From: Diplolepis rosae
Lineage: Eukaryota; Arthropoda; Insecta; Hymenoptera; Diplolepididae
Assembly (NCBI GenBank): GCA_030998225.1
Contig: JAPYXD010000723.1
Span: 25,437,501 to 25,501,500, forward strand
DNA: 64,000 nucleotides
Direction of reading: 5' to 3'
Shown here: one piece after another, positions 23,478-35,680 of the stretch
Numbering within the stretch: the stretch's first letter is position 1
Layout of the letters: every line of letters starts with the position of its first letter
Notes under the pieces: generated by a model
Told to the model about the DNA's origin: nothing
Seen by the model: only the letters and a program-made list of their open reading frames with translations
The model's database searches: none
Program-made: the position numbers and the translations under genes

Positions 23478-24730
23478 TAAAAGTACAGGTATGTTGTTAA
23501 GTTGACGTAACCACATCGTCCAATCGAGTTCTCGCCTATATCAGAATTTAGGGCTCATTCAAGGCTAATTTAATGCCATATTGCTAAATTTAATGCTCCG
23601 TTGTTTTTTTTAAAAACAAGGGGTTACGCTGGCTTAGCGTTAAGCTGACGTATCCACACGTTAAAATAACAGTTAAAAAAGTAATCACCTACACCAGAAT
23701 TTAAGGCTCATTCAGGACTCTTCAAATATCTCATCTAAATTTTTAATTTTAGCCGCGTAAACAACATTTGTTTAAATAACTAATGTTAAAAACGGCTCCT
23801 TGAAGAATTGACCGTTTAGATCGATTTATACATGTTCCGTATATTTCATGTTTTATTTTCTCATCTTTGTTGTAATAAAACTATTTACCAATATATTCTC
23901 AAACAAATAGAAGCAAATTAATATTTATGGTTATACAAACAATGCTTTTACGGAAAAATAACATTATATTAAGTTATCACCTATAGCAGAATTTAGAGGT
24001 CATCTTTGCTTGAGTGCAGATGGCGTGCGTGTGACCTTTAAGGGTGAATTTTTTTTAGCTTCCCCCTTCCGACTATGGCTTATTTTTTATTTCCGATAGA
24101 AAGAATGACTTTCCTATTGTCTTTTGTAGACTTCAATGTCTTTTCTAGGGATTATAGAAATCTTATTTTGGTATAAGTTCAAATGTTCAATCATTCATTT
24201 CCATATAATTAGTAAATTCAAAAATTATTGTTTAAAATAGTAATTTTATAAAAAAAAATTTTCTGCAAAGCATTGTTTGTATAACCACACATATTGATGT
24301 GCTTCTATTTGTTTGAGAGCATTTTGGTAATAGTTTTATTACAACATGGATGAGAAAATAAAACATGAAATATAAGGAACATGTATAATTGTCTTTACAA
24401 AATCGATCTAAACAGTCAATCTTTCAAAGAGAAGTTTTTAACATAAGTTGTTTAAATAAATAAAATTAAAAATTTAGATGAGATATTTAAAAAGCCCTGA
24501 ATGAGCCTTAAATTCTGGTGTAGGTGATTACTTTTTTAACTGTTATTTTAACGTGTGGTTACGTTAGCGTATCGTTGAGCCAGCATAACCCCGTGTTTTT
24601 TTGAAAAATAATGGAGCATTGAATTTAGCAATATGGCATTAAATTAGCCTTAAATGAGCCCTAAATTCTGATATAGGTGAGGACTCGATTGGACGATGTG
24701 GTTACGTCAACTTAACATACCTTAAAAGTA
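23478..24730. mobile_element. hAT-type foldback element with 8-bp target duplication
   Basis: TAAAAGTA at 23,478-23,485 and 24,723-24,730 flanks a 1,237-bp element. It starts CAGGTATGTTGTTAAGTTG and ends CAACTTAACATACCT. Long inverted arms (about 300 bp or more, including AATTTAGGGCTCATTCAAGG and its partner) enclose a middle without a transposase. It sits inside hammerhead element B. Confidence 0.75.
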
Positions 24731-24861
24731 TAAAGGAAGAAACTTAAAAAATTGCACGTGTGACGGATAAACATTGTGGTAACAATCGATATAACGTGTG
24801 TGTATGTGTGGAAGCTGTAAAAACGGTCTAAATAGCTGAGTTCACAAAAACTGTACAGAAA

Positions 24862-25166
24862 ACAATTTTCAATCTACTCTGAGAAAGATTTTATATACAG
24901 TAAAATTGTAGAAGTTAAAAAGAATTATTACAGAATAAAAAAGTGTAGAAAACTGTGATCTCATCACAATAAAATATCACCAAACAGAAACTGACCTGTT
25001 ATTTTGTTAAGCAGCCGGAAAAAAAATAACAGGTCAGTTTTTGTCTGGTGATAATTTATTGTGATGAGATCACAGTTTTTTACACTTTTTTATTCTGTAA
25101 TAATTCTTCTTAACTTCTACAATTTTACTGTATATAAAACCTTTCTCAGAGTAGATTGCAAATTGC
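24862..25166. repeat. Palindrome around the tail of hammerhead element B
   Basis: Sequence from about 24,868 (the GAAAGATTTTATATACAG region) to the tail box is inverted through 25,160. The centre is near 25,017 in the AGCAGCCGGAAAAAAA spacer. It contains TGTGATCTCATCACAAT on the left arm and its complement on the right. Confidence 0.7.
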
Positions 25167-25198
25167 TTTCTTTTTTAAATTTAATTATCAAAGAAATT

Positions 25199-26722
25199 AT
25201 ATATGGGTCATTTCATGGGAAATTTACAGTCAAAATTTTTTTTTTCAACGAAACATTTTTTTTTGCCTTTTTACTTCGAAAATAATCGACACGTATTTTT
25301 TTTTTCAATATGATACTTGTAAATTTCGAGATATAATTTTTTGAAGTTTGGCACTCGGGAAAAATTTTTTTTTTTTCAACAGCTCACTGTAAAAGCAGTT
25401 TTGAATATAAAATGTAACCCTTGCACTTGAAATGCGTGAAAGAGTACAAGTTTTCAGAAAAGTTATAGCACACATTTCGTTGTTTTTTTGTAATAACAAT
25501 ATAGTACATTTTTATAAACAATTGAATTTTTTTAAAATTTGGAACTCATTTTTTTCCGATTTTTTTGTTTCTAAATCTTTGTTGAAGTTTTTTTAATATG
25601 CAGGCAAAATTTTTGAATGGAAAAATGAAAACTGTGGGTGTAATTAATTTATAAAGTCTGTCCCGCGCGTTGCAACGAGCGAGCTCGCACGCTGCAACTA
25701 CGCTTAAGCTTGATTAGGCATGCTCGGACTCGAAGCACGTGTGGCAGTGAATTCTAGTGACCGCTGTTTTAGTTTTCTGTGAATGTTCCTCAAGTGTTCA
25801 CCTATCTCAAATCAATACAGAAATACCAAGCTCTCGATTTAAACATGTCTGATGCAATACGTTTAATAAAAAAAATCATAGTGGAAAAAAGCAAAAAAAA
25901 TTTGCGTCTTAAGTGTATCATTTAGAGTAATTTCATCGTAAAATTTCACTCATCAATTCATCATTATAACTAATGATTCGTTTTGAAATAATCTACGCAC
26001 AAGTTTGACGCGACGCAAATTTTTTTTTTGCTTTTTTCCACTATGATTTTTTTTATTAAACGGATTGCAGCAGACATGTTTAAATCGAGAGCTTGGCATT
26101 TCTGTATTAATTTGAGATAGGTGAACACTTGAGGAAAATTCACAGAAAACTAAAACAGCGGTCACTGCATTCACTGCCACACGTGATTCGAGTCCGAGCA
26201 TGCCTAATCAAGCTTAAGCCTAGTTGCAGCGTGCGAGCTCGCTCGTTGCAACGCGCGGGACAGATTTTATAAATTAATTACAACTACAGTTTTCATTTTT
26301 CCATTCCGAAATTTTGCCTGCATATTGAACAAACTGCAACAAAGATTTAGAATCAAAAAAATCGGAAAAAAATTAGTTCCAAATTAAAAAAAAATTCAAT
26401 TGTTTATAAAAATGTACTATATTGTTATTACAAAAAAAACAACGAAATGTGTGCTATAACTTTTTTGAAAGCTTGTACTCTTTCGCGCATTTCAAGTGCA
26501 AGGGCTACATTTTATATTCAAAACTGCTTTTACAGTGAGCTGTTGGAAAAAAAAAAATTTTTCCCGAGTGCCAAACTTCAAAAAATTATATCTCGAAATT
26601 TACAAGTATCATATTGAAAAAAAAAATACGTGTCGATTATTTTCGAAGTAAAAAGGCAAAAAAAAATGTTTCGTTGAAAAAAAAAATTTTGACTGTAAAT
26701 CTCCCATGAAATGACCCATATA
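25199..26722. repeat. 1.5-kb palindromic element
   Basis: TATATGGGTCATTTCATGGG at 25,199 matches its inverted copy ending at about 26,722. The arms (about 700 bp each) stay alignable to the centre near 25,960 and include CGTTGCAACGAGCGAGCTCG and GCATGCTCGGACTCGAA. No domain is recognised in either arm. A non-autonomous foldback element or an inverted duplication would both explain it. Confidence 0.75.
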
Positions 26723-26767
26723 CAAAAAATTGCATAGGAAAATATGAATTTTTAAACTATATACATG

Positions 26768-28209
26768 CAGGGTGAGGCACATAAAGTGTTACAGAGCCAT
26801 AGCACTCAAACTATTCAGTGTTCGAGAAGGTCATCATACTGGACCACCCTATTTTTTTTTGGTGGAGGCGTTGAAGCTACTTCAAGGTCAACTCCATTTT
26901 TTTAAATGGAACCATGTATTTTTTTCGATGACATTATTACCGATTTTAAGACGAATTCAGCGACCTACAACACCAGGTCATTCTAATCAAGCAAAGTAGG
27001 AAAATAGTCGAAAAATCGAAACATATCGGTATAATCACTTTCAAAGGATCCACTAATCTTGGTTTGGGTCTAACTACAGAAGATGCTCAAAGTGATGACC
27101 CTCGACTTGTAAGCACTTGTTAATTCGCTGATGAAAAAACCGTCTAACTTCAGCCAACATTTGTGGTGTAATTTCGGTACATGCTCGGCGTATTCTTTCA
27201 TTCATGTCGTCAGGCGTGGTAGGTGCAACCGCCATTACGCGTTATTTGACAAAACCCCATAAAAAGTAATCTGGTGATGTTAGTTCTGGCGAACGAGGTG
27301 ACCAAGCTATAGGGCCGCCTCGTCCTATCCACTTTTCGTCAAAAATCCCATTCATCACTTATCTTGAACACAGAGCATAATGGGGTGGTGCATCGTCGTG
27401 TTGCATCCACATCTTCATGCGAACATGCGAGGGCACGTCTTCCATTAATTGAGGCAGTACGTTTTTCAGAAAGTGTGCTTAAACTTGCCCAGTCAAGCGA
27501 CCTCCAAAAAATATGGATCAATGACGTGATCTCCGACAATGCCGCACCAACAATTAACGGACCACGGATGTTGAAATGGTACAGTTCTCATCCATCGAGG
27601 ATTTCCATTTGCCCAATAATGCATATTATGCCTATTCACATTTCCCGTATTTGCAAAGTTAGCTTCGTCAGAGAAAAGCACATGACTAAAAAATGAGACA
27701 TTTGCGCGCATTTTTCTACGAATCCAATTACAGAAATTGACGCGTTTTACAAAATCATTGCCGTACAAATCTTGATGTAATGACATACGAGACGGATGGA
27801 ACTTGTGTTGATATAAGATTCTTAATACAAATCGCTGACTAATTCCACTCCCTTTTTCCATTTGCCTGCTGCTCGCAAGTGGATTTTGTATCATGGGTAT
27901 CGTAAGAAATAAAAAGAAATGAATATGATTTTTCGACTATTTTCATACTTTGCGTGACTAGAATGACCTTGTGTTTTAGGTTGCTGAATTTTTTTAAAAA
28001 TCGGTAATGTCATCCAAAAATAAATACATGGTTCCATTTTAAAAAGTGGAGTTGACCTTGACCTACCTTCAGCGCCTACACCACTAAGAAAATTGGGTGG
28101 TCCAGTATGACGACCTTCTCGAGCACTGAAACTTTTGTATGAAACATTTTTGGATGTGATCAATAGTTTGAGTGCTATGGCTCTGTAACACTTTATGTGC
28201 ATCACCCTG
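26768..28209 (-). mobile_element. Mariner-like DNA transposon, copy 2
   Basis: It has the same ends as the element at 7525-8731 (CAGGGTGAGGCACATAAAGTG and its complement), with the transposase on the minus strand. The left subterminal segment present in copy 1 is deleted here. Confidence 0.8.
27062..27894 (-). pseudogene. Mariner-like transposase, copy 2, decayed
   Basis: Visible motifs are VLFSDEANF (first D with the following E intact), CWCGIVGDHVI, then a frame change near 27,500. After that come MQHDDAPPHY (second D), WIGRGGP, RSPELTSPDYFLWG and the C-terminal RRFFHQRINKC. Unlike copy 1 it keeps D at the third catalytic position, but has E in place of D in the preceding SPD. Stops follow CSR and FVK. 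The N-terminal DNA-binding domain is missing. Confidence 0.8.
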
Positions 28210-28224
28210 TATATGCATATATAG

Positions 28225-28439
28225 TGGCATTTCGGTTTATATAACCCCATTTCCATGCACAATGAGATACCGAGTTGAAAATTTGTAAAATTAAATAAAA
28301 TGCACTAAGATAGGTCTGTCTACTTATAAAATATTTATGATCAGACATACCTATCTTAGTGCATTTGATTTAATTTAACAAATTTTCAACTAGGTATCTC
28401 ATTTTGCATGGAGATGGGGTTACATAAACCAAAATGCCA
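28225..28439. repeat. 215-bp foldback MITE
   Basis: TGGCATTTCGGTTTATATAA at 28,225 pairs with the right end, and the arms extend about 95 bp each up to a short AT loop near 28,330. AGT on each side may be a 3-bp duplication. Confidence 0.7.
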
Positions 28440-28622
28440 GTAACGTAAGAATCTAGTTACGTGGTCAGGTTGTTTTATGGCCCTAAGTTACTGATGGAAA
28501 ACAAATGCAACAGCTGAACAAAATTAAATATTTATATCTAAACTTGAATACACATATATTTTTATATTGGATCTATAACTTAATTCGTGCGGTTTTTTTC
28601 AAAATTTGAACGTTTATTTAAG

Positions 28623-29482
28623 AAAAACGTTTACAATAGTATTATTCAAAGTATTTCCCATCTGAAGCTATGACTTTTTCCCATCTTTCTGGAAATTTGT
28701 GGATTCCATTCCAAAAGAACTGCGCCGGCTTGGCGTCCAGGAATAAATCAAGTCAATTTTTGATAACCTGTTCTGATGTGAACCGTATTCCAGTGAGGGC
28801 GTTCTGCATCGACCGGAACAAATGGTAGTCAGAAGGGTCAAGGTCTGGGCTATAAGGCGGGTGAGGTAAAACTTTCCATCCACTGTTTTCCAAATAATTC
28901 TTAACCGGAATAGCAACATGGGGCCGAGCGTTGTCATGATGGAAAATTATTGCCTCGTGTCTGGTCGCATATTCCGGGCATTTTTTGGCTATTGCTCTCT
29001 TCAAACGGATTAATTGTGTTCGGTAGCGTTCTCCATTGATGTTTTCACCCGGTTTTAGCAGCTCATAATACAGCACACCCTTCTGATCCCACCAAATACA
29101 GAGCATTACCTTCGCGCCATGGATATTCGGCTTTGCCGTTGATTTGTCTGGTTGGCCGGGTTTCACATATCATTTTTTGCGCTTGGGGTTGTCGTAATGG
29201 ATCCATTTTTCATCACCAGTAACAATCCGATGCAAAAATGACTTCTTTTTGTGGCGTTCCAGCAGCATTTCAGGCATTCAAAACCGCCTTTCAACGTCTC
29301 TCGGCTTGAGTTTATGTGGAACCCAATTTCCTTACTTTTAAATGTATCCGGCTGCTTTTAAACGTTTTGAAATGGCTGCTTGAGTGACTCCCAAAAATTC
29401 TGCGAGCTCTTATTGTGTTTGGCAACATTCTTCATCGAATAATGCTTCCAGTTTTTCATCTTCAAACTTTTTCAGTAGTCAT
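28623..29482 (-). pseudogene. Mariner transposase, 5'-truncated with several stops
   Basis: A single minus-strand frame shows QTQ*ELAEFLGVTQAAISK (second helix-turn-helix), NWVPHKL (the mariner WVPHEL motif), VTGDEKWIHYDN (first D), IFHHDNARPHVA (second D) and PYSPDLDPSDYHLFRSM (third D). The C-terminus is RWEKVIASDGKYFE. All three catalytic Asp residues of the DD34D mariner triad are kept. At least five in-frame stops and the lost N-terminus make it dead. It abuts the gypsy-related repeat at 29,483. Confidence 0.85.
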
Positions 29483-31930
29483 CGCGTCTGTCCGTTGTTA
29501 AGCCGGGGTCTTGACCAGCGGTGTGGCAGCTCATGGCGGTGCTGACTCTTGGAAAATGAGGAGAAATGACGCTGTGGAAGGAGGAACGATTTTTTAAATA
29601 TAAGTTTGAGGTACCGAGCCCCCTTCTCTTAGTAGTGCTAGTGCGTTCATTTTCTCCGTGGGAGATGAGTCCCTTTGCTCCCCTAGTCACTCTTGTCATA
29701 ATGGTTATTTTATATTTCTTTGCCTTGCTGGCACTGACTGATTAGGAAGGGGTAGGCGTGGGGGTGAGTCTACTACCTTTCTCGTTTTCCATAGCGTTTT
29801 CCTCGCTTTCACTTTTCTGGCGGAAACTGTTTCTACGCCAGGAGTAAGTACGGGAGTGGGTTGCTATGATTGGGTCGGTCATCTGCTACGGAGCGAGAGG
29901 TAAGTTACTCACTCCCTTTTGTATGATATCCTTTTCAGGCCTCGAGATGTCTATTTCCTATCTATACCTATATACATTTCTAACCTGGAATTTTGTTAAA
30001 AAAAATAAATAAATAAAATTGTTAATATAGAGTAAACCTATAATTAAGGTATGTTAATCTTAATCTGAATGAAACAAACGTAAGAGAAATTAATATAAAC
30101 CCTAATTTTATTTCCAGAGGTTACACATCTTATTTTCCTAAATCTTAATTTAATTTTGCCTTTTCCGAGGTGTATATGGCCTTGTATCCTTGTAGTAAGA
30201 CATACAGATGTGCCCGGCTGGGCACTGCTAGTCATGTAATTGGTTGGCCGTTGATGGCGGCTGTTGCTTGGTGGTGGGGGTCGGTCCATTCTCAGTATAG
30301 TGCCCGCCGTTGAACGTAGCGGTTCTTCGTAACAGTGGTTGCTGCTTTCCTGCGGTTGTACACGGTCAGGTACCTCCTCTGTCTCGCTGGAATCGTCCAC
30401 ATATACTTGTTCCCCACATTGGAATCGTGGCACCGGGGTCTCATCGGTGTATCGCTGTTGGTATTTTTCTTCATTGATTTTGACTCGCTCCTCTCGATCG
30501 TGCCTCTCTTCTATCCTTGGCTCATCACGTTCATGGAATCTTCAGTCGCTGGGCCTTGGCAGTGTCCATCCCAGCAGTGAGTGGCTTGGCGTTCGTCCAG
30601 TTGCTGTATTCTGCCGTCATCGAAGGCTGAACAGGATCTTTGGTAAGTCTCGGTTTCAGGTGCCATGGTTTCCGTTGTCATTCCGCAACCGGATGTTTAT
30701 TTTGATATCTTGATTCCCCCTTTCTGTAGGGTTGGCTCGAGGGTCGCAGTTCGGCATACAAACAAAAATTTCTTTCCAGCGGATAATGGAGGGTAAGGTC
30801 CCATTAAATCGAGTGCTATCGTTTCCTAGGGTCTTTGCGCTGCTTGTGGTCGTATCGAGTTGTTTGTAGCTGTGCATACTGGTTTTCAGCAGGTACAAAG
30901 ATGGCAGCTGCTAGAATATTTTCTGACACTTCTTCTCATTCCTGGTCAATAATATCTTGACTGTATTTTTCGCAGGGTTTCCTCACATCCTGGGTGCCCA
31001 GCAAATGGGTCGTCGTGGTACTCCCAGAGTACTCTGTGCTCAACGCTGGTTGGAACTCGTAGAGACCATGTACCTAGTGTTGGATTTTTCTTCTAGAATC
31101 CTTGGTCGTCCAGCTTGTGTTTCTGCACAAAATTTTTTTCTGTCAGACCTTGGTTCGTTAGCATATATTTCTTGCCGCCTTTCTATCTCGAGAATGACTG
31201 CGGGATCCAGCTGCTGTACTGCACTGACTTCGTCGATTAGGTGCATTTGTTCTCTAGCGTTAAAAGCAGGCCGTGAATTTTCTGTGGTTGTCTTCTCTCT
31301 TACCGGGATCAACATGCGGTCCAAGTCAGGTCACCCGGTCAGGTGTGAGCTGCATAGGTGGGCATATTAGCTCTAGTTCCCGTATCAGAGACTTGAGGAT
31401 CTCGTCTAGGCTCCACCCGGCCTGTCGGAGTAGAGATCCTACCGGGGTGATGGACGGTGGAACACAATACTCGAGAACCCTGTCAAACAGGGCGGTGAGA
31501 TGGCGTCGTCGCGTGAACCTCGTGGCTGTGAATACAGCGGTTTCTCGTGGCAGGGCCTTGGGGGTGGTAGGTGGTACAATCGTCGCGTCCGTCCACGGTT
31601 AAGCCGGGGACTCGACCAGCGGTGTGGCAGCTTGTGGCGGTGCTGCTGCCGACTCCTGGTGCAGTAGCGCCCGAGGGGTTGGTTCGTACGCTAGACCCTT
31701 CGGGATTGCTAGCATGCGCGGAGGGGACTCAGTATCCACCGTACGAATACCTGGGTTGAGCGGGTCGCATACCTCTGTACTAGTCACGGATTGCCTCTTT
31801 CCGTCCAGGAAAGCTTCTATCCGCGCCTTGGCACGGCGTTTAGAGGTCCGAAACACTCGCGACTCTAGGGAGATTCAAAGAGTGTCACTTAAATTAATGA
31901 ACCAGGAGTCAGTAAGTAACCAGTAAGTAA
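29483..31930 (-). mobile_element. Ty3/gypsy-type LTR retrotransposon remnant
   Basis: The middle encodes gypsy integrase (see the pseudogene below). A roughly 65-bp segment at about 29,483-29,550 (AAGCCGGGGTCTTGACCAGC) is directly repeated at about 31,580-31,645. Those repeats could be gag or LTR-adjacent copies bracketing the remnant. Open frames at 31,061-31,856 on the minus strand are in the right place for upstream gag/pol but I do not recognise domains in them. Confidence 0.6.
30044..31060 (-). pseudogene. Ty3/gypsy integrase remnant
   Basis: Minus strand in order: EYHDDPFAGHPG and a CHLC zinc-binding HHCC region (about 31,020-30,910), with stops at two sites. ALDLMGPYPPLSAGKKFLFV (start of the catalytic core, first D) follows near 30,810. 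An internal deletion joins this to ANPTERGNQDIK (about 30,730), the motif after the catalytic E, so the second D and the E are lost. The C-terminal stretch (VPRFQCGEQVYV, about 30,430) resembles the GPY-region lead-in. Several frame changes are present. It would have inserted element cDNA into chromosomes, but it is non-functional. Confidence 0.8.
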
Positions 31931-33037
31931 CATTGTTAGTTCTTGAGAAGGTGCTACCCATTTCGATGAGACGCTGAAATTTAGATTTACAACAGCTCTT
32001 GTGTGATAAGAAAATACGATCAATTTTTCTAGATTCGAAAAAAGAAAACATGTTTATAAATATCTTGAGCTATAATCTGTTTGATTTTTCGTTCATTGAA
32101 TTGAATCTCTTTATTTAGTCTATGGATAGTGATGCAAATGTCTTTGATTTCTGAATTTAAAGTTGACAAATGAAATTTATACAACGCTGACGAGTCCATG
32201 TGTGTAATATTAGTATTATCAAAAGATACGAGGTGAGATGATTTAAACTGTAAGTGTTTGGATAGTATCTTTTCTTTCCTGCAGCGAAGAAAACGAATCT
32301 TCTGGTTGAATTTGATTGTAAGTTGTATTTTGGCTCGTGAAATGTTCTTCATATATAAGACGACATATTCACCGTGATTCTTCTTAATTATCATAAAGAT
32401 AGATGTAGATAGATGTATAGAGAAATTATTATATATTTAGAGCGATAATTTGTTTTAATTTTAATTTCTCTGAGAATTGTAAATTTCTTTAAAAAAGCAA
32501 TTGTTATTGAATCCCTATAGAGAACAATATTGACTTTGTAACCTTACTTTAGAAACGAAAACTATATTGTATGAATATTAAACTTTCAAAATATTATCAT
32601 TAATAATTTTTTTCCTTTTTCTATATGTCTTTATTATTATAATCAAGATAATGTAAGAAGATTGAAAACAATTTTTCAATAAGTATGTAGTAAATTTAAA
32701 AAAAAAGTTGTTATTTTCAAAACATGGTTCTTCTTGAATATCTTTGCTATCTTTACTTTTTAAAAATATGAATCCGATCATAGGAAAAGACTAGTAAAGA
32801 GCGAAGTAGAAAGAAATGAGCAAAAAAGCTGTGTTGTAAAATTCTCTCGACAAGCTAGGATTTAATTGACGTACTTTTTATTCATGTTCTTTATTCTGAA
32901 ACACTTTCTTGTATTCATAATTTTCAATTGAAGTAAGAACGACGTTTTTTCAAAAAAATTTAATTTTGAATACGAAATCATTTTTTCTTAAATCACAAAA
33001 TATAAAATATATACATAGGGATAATGGTCAATTATAT
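31931..33037. other. AT-rich DNA, no gene recognised
   Basis: The 121-residue minus-strand frame at 32,029-32,394 is lysine/isoleucine-rich and unlike any domain I know. There is no other signal. Confidence 0.45.
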
Positions 33038-33759
33038 TTAAGGGGGTCTCCTCATCAGTCAGCTTCAAAAAATCGATTTTTTTGTTCTTGCTTCAATCGT
33101 TAGAATTATTATCTGAGAATATTCTTGTACGGACCGGGTATAGCTGATTAACATCTCATGCCTGTAAGTTTCCTTTAATTTGATTTCTTTCCTTCGAAAA
33201 ACTTTAAAGCCCATTTTATGAAAACCATGTTTTTTGAAATTCCGTGCACGATTACAAAAAAACTATAAAAGCTATGTATACAAGTAAAACACTGTTTTTT
33301 AGATAATTTAATTGTGCACAGACTCAGTTTAAAAAATGTATTAAAAAATCTCTTTTTGCAATGTTATTAACGCACTTACTGCTTAAAAAAGGCCGAAAAA
33401 TCGAGTACTTTATTAAAAAATGACTAAAATATTCAAATTTCAACTTTCAATCACCATAATAGACTATACTGTGCAGAAAAGCCTTCCGAATAAGGAAGTA
33501 TTTTAATTTTTTGTTTCAGGTAAAAATTACGGGCTGAATTTTTCAAGGAGTTTGAGTCGTCCGCGGCGAGCTGCTGCGCGAGATTGTTTATAAATCCGCC
33601 ATTTTTATTTATTTTGAAATTCAAAACACTTTTTATTGTTGAATAAATATATGTTCAAAGATACGCAAGAAATCATTTGTTTCTTTTGCTGTTTTCATGT
33701 TTAAAAAAATCCTAAAAAACGACCTTTTTTATGAGCCAGTGATGAGGAGACCCCCTTAA
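33038..33759. mobile_element. TTAA-flanked MITE (piggyBac type), copy 1
   Basis: TTAA flanks a 714-bp element that starts GGGGGTCTCCTCATCAGTC and ends with an inverted GATGAGGAGACCCCC. A second copy is at 40,333-41,056 and aligns along its whole length, including TGAGTCGTCCGCGGCGAGC. No transposase gene is seen. Confidence 0.75.
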
Positions 33760-34816
33760 TCTATGAACCAGAGTGATACTCGTCATAAAAGCTAGAAAAA
33801 CAAAAAGCAATTGCTATATCTGACACATCTAATGAAGACAGATTTCTTACCCTCAAAGAATTTTAATTTAAAGTACGATTTTCCAAACAAGACATAACAA
33901 AAATGCGAAAGAAAGAGTTTTTATCAAAAATAATTATCAAATATTCATCAAATGGCAGAATATAAATAATATTCTTATTTAGAAACTAAATGAAAAGCAT
34001 TTGGATGAATAAAAAAAATTGACGGCATTGAGAAAATCGTAAAAATTTAAATCAGAATCATTAATTGGCATAAAATTCGAAAATTCCCGATTAAACGGGG
34101 CACATACACTTTTTACATGGCACTTCAGTAGTTGCAGGTTATAAGCACTATTTTATTTTTTGTACTTCAAGCGTACGTAGCTGAGAGGCTTAGTCATTAG
34201 GTTAGTAATGCGTCAATTATGAATGTAGAGGGATCGAACCCACAGCGTGTTGAGAATAATTTTAATACTGTTTAAACGAGAGTTTGTGTAGTGTAGAGGT
34301 GTGTGTTTGTAGATAACTGTGTATACAATAGTAAGTTAAGGTAAACGTACCAGCTTGTAGACAATTGTTCATATTTTTCTCCATCAATATTTCAAATGAT
34401 AAAAAACCTTACGATAATGTTTATAAACATTATCTTGGAATAATAAGAAATAAGATTGATATGAGTTGTCGGTGTTAAATTTGAATCTTTAAAAATAAAC
34501 CACCGTTTTTTATGCAAGTGTCACTGTCAGCATAGTGGTAGCAATGAAATCACTTCCATCTTAGTAGAAACTGTTTTAACAGTAGACTCACGTTTGCTTA
34601 TGGGAAACGCACTAGAGTCAAGGTAAGTTAGTAAAAAAAGGTTTTAATAAATCAAGGATGTTTATATTTGACAAGAGCGTCGCTGAAAAGTCTTAATTTA
34701 CAGGAGTCTAAAAAACTGGTACAGAAAATACGTGCATGTACCTGTTTGTAGACAGTCATGTGAAAAAATAAATTCTAACGTGTTTTATCTCTGAATTTAT
34801 GTTTATTAAGTAAATT
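33760..34816. other. AT-rich DNA
   Basis: Apart from the tRNA-like segment near 34.2 kb nothing is recognised. Confidence 0.45.
34170..34245 (+). repeat. tRNA-like segment, possible SINE head
   Basis: GTAGCTGAGAGGC resembles a Pol III A box, and GGGATCGAACCC about 45 bases later resembles a B box with a T-arm stem. The anticodon arm is not convincing, so a decayed tRNA-derived SINE is more likely than a tRNA gene. Confidence 0.35.
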
Positions 34817-35680
34817 ACACAGGTCTGCAAGGTTTTGTTGTTGAAAAGCTATGGGTCGTTTCGGGAGTAATTTTTGACGTAGAATCTGAATCCGGAATCA
34901 GAATCAGCCTATCACGTCAGGATTTTGAGATATTTGAGGTTATGTGCTCGAAAAATGGGGTTTTTCGCTACTTTTGAGGTTATGTACAGGGCGCAAGAAA
35001 TATTTTGGGTTTTTTTCTTAAATGTCATCATTTAGCACTACTCTTTCCCTTTAAGATGAGCTATTAAACATTCACGAGCGATTTTTTTCACAAAGATACG
35101 CCCATATCAAGTTTTGATGGTCTGTGAATAAGAATTTACAGTCAGAAAATTGACATTAGAGAGCAAAATCGTTTAATTTCGTAAATTTCGATCCGCCATT
35201 TTGAATCCACCATCTTAGAAATGGAAATGTCAATTTTCTGACTGTAAATTCTTATTCACAGACCATCAAAACCCGCAAGCACAAATTTTCAAGATAAATT
35301 TTCGAATGCAGAATGGTATGCACCAGAGTCAATGTGAATGCTCATAAGGTTGTTCGGATAAATGTCAAAACTTGATATGGCCGTATCTTTGTGAAAAAAA
35401 AAATCGCTCGTGACTACTCAATAGCTCATTTTGAAGGGAAAGAGTAGTGCTAAATGATGATATTTTAGAAAAAAAACCAAAAAAATTTCTTGCGCCCTGT
35501 ACATAACCTCAAATGTAACGAAAAACCCCATTTTTCGAGCACATAACCTTAAATATCTCAAAATCCTGACGTGATAGGCTGATTCTGATTCCGGATTCGG
35601 ATTCTACGTCAAAAATTACCCCAGGAATGATCTTTCGTTTTCCAACAACAAATACAAACCCATTATTTGCAGACCTGTGT
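34817..35680. repeat. 864-bp foldback element
   Basis: ACACAGGTCTGCAA at 34,817-34,830 is inverted at 35,667-35,680, with arms of about 350 bp closing near 35,200. TTA on each side may be the target duplication. The right arm has about 80 bp of extra sequence. It is non-coding. Confidence 0.8.

Larger units (their letters stand above)
23215..25020. mobile_element. Hammerhead-bearing repeat, copy B, interrupted
   Basis: It begins with GGCTTTAGGGTCC (23,230-23,242) and a minus-strand ribozyme motif. The body is CACGTGTGA/GGATAAACATTGTGG-type sequence as in copy A. A foldback is inserted at 23,486-24,722. The body then resumes and reaches the tail box ACCTGTTATTTTGTTAAGC at about 24,991. No coding domain is found. 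Confidence 0.6.

Noticed and set aside
30292..30713. Plus-strand serine/cysteine-rich frames in the 30 kb region
   Set aside because: They are antisense shadows of the minus-strand gypsy integrase remnant.
33738..33755. CTGATGAGGAG-like ends of the TTAA elements as further hammerheads
   Set aside because: No GAAA box or stem II partner follows; the word is just part of the terminal inverted repeat.
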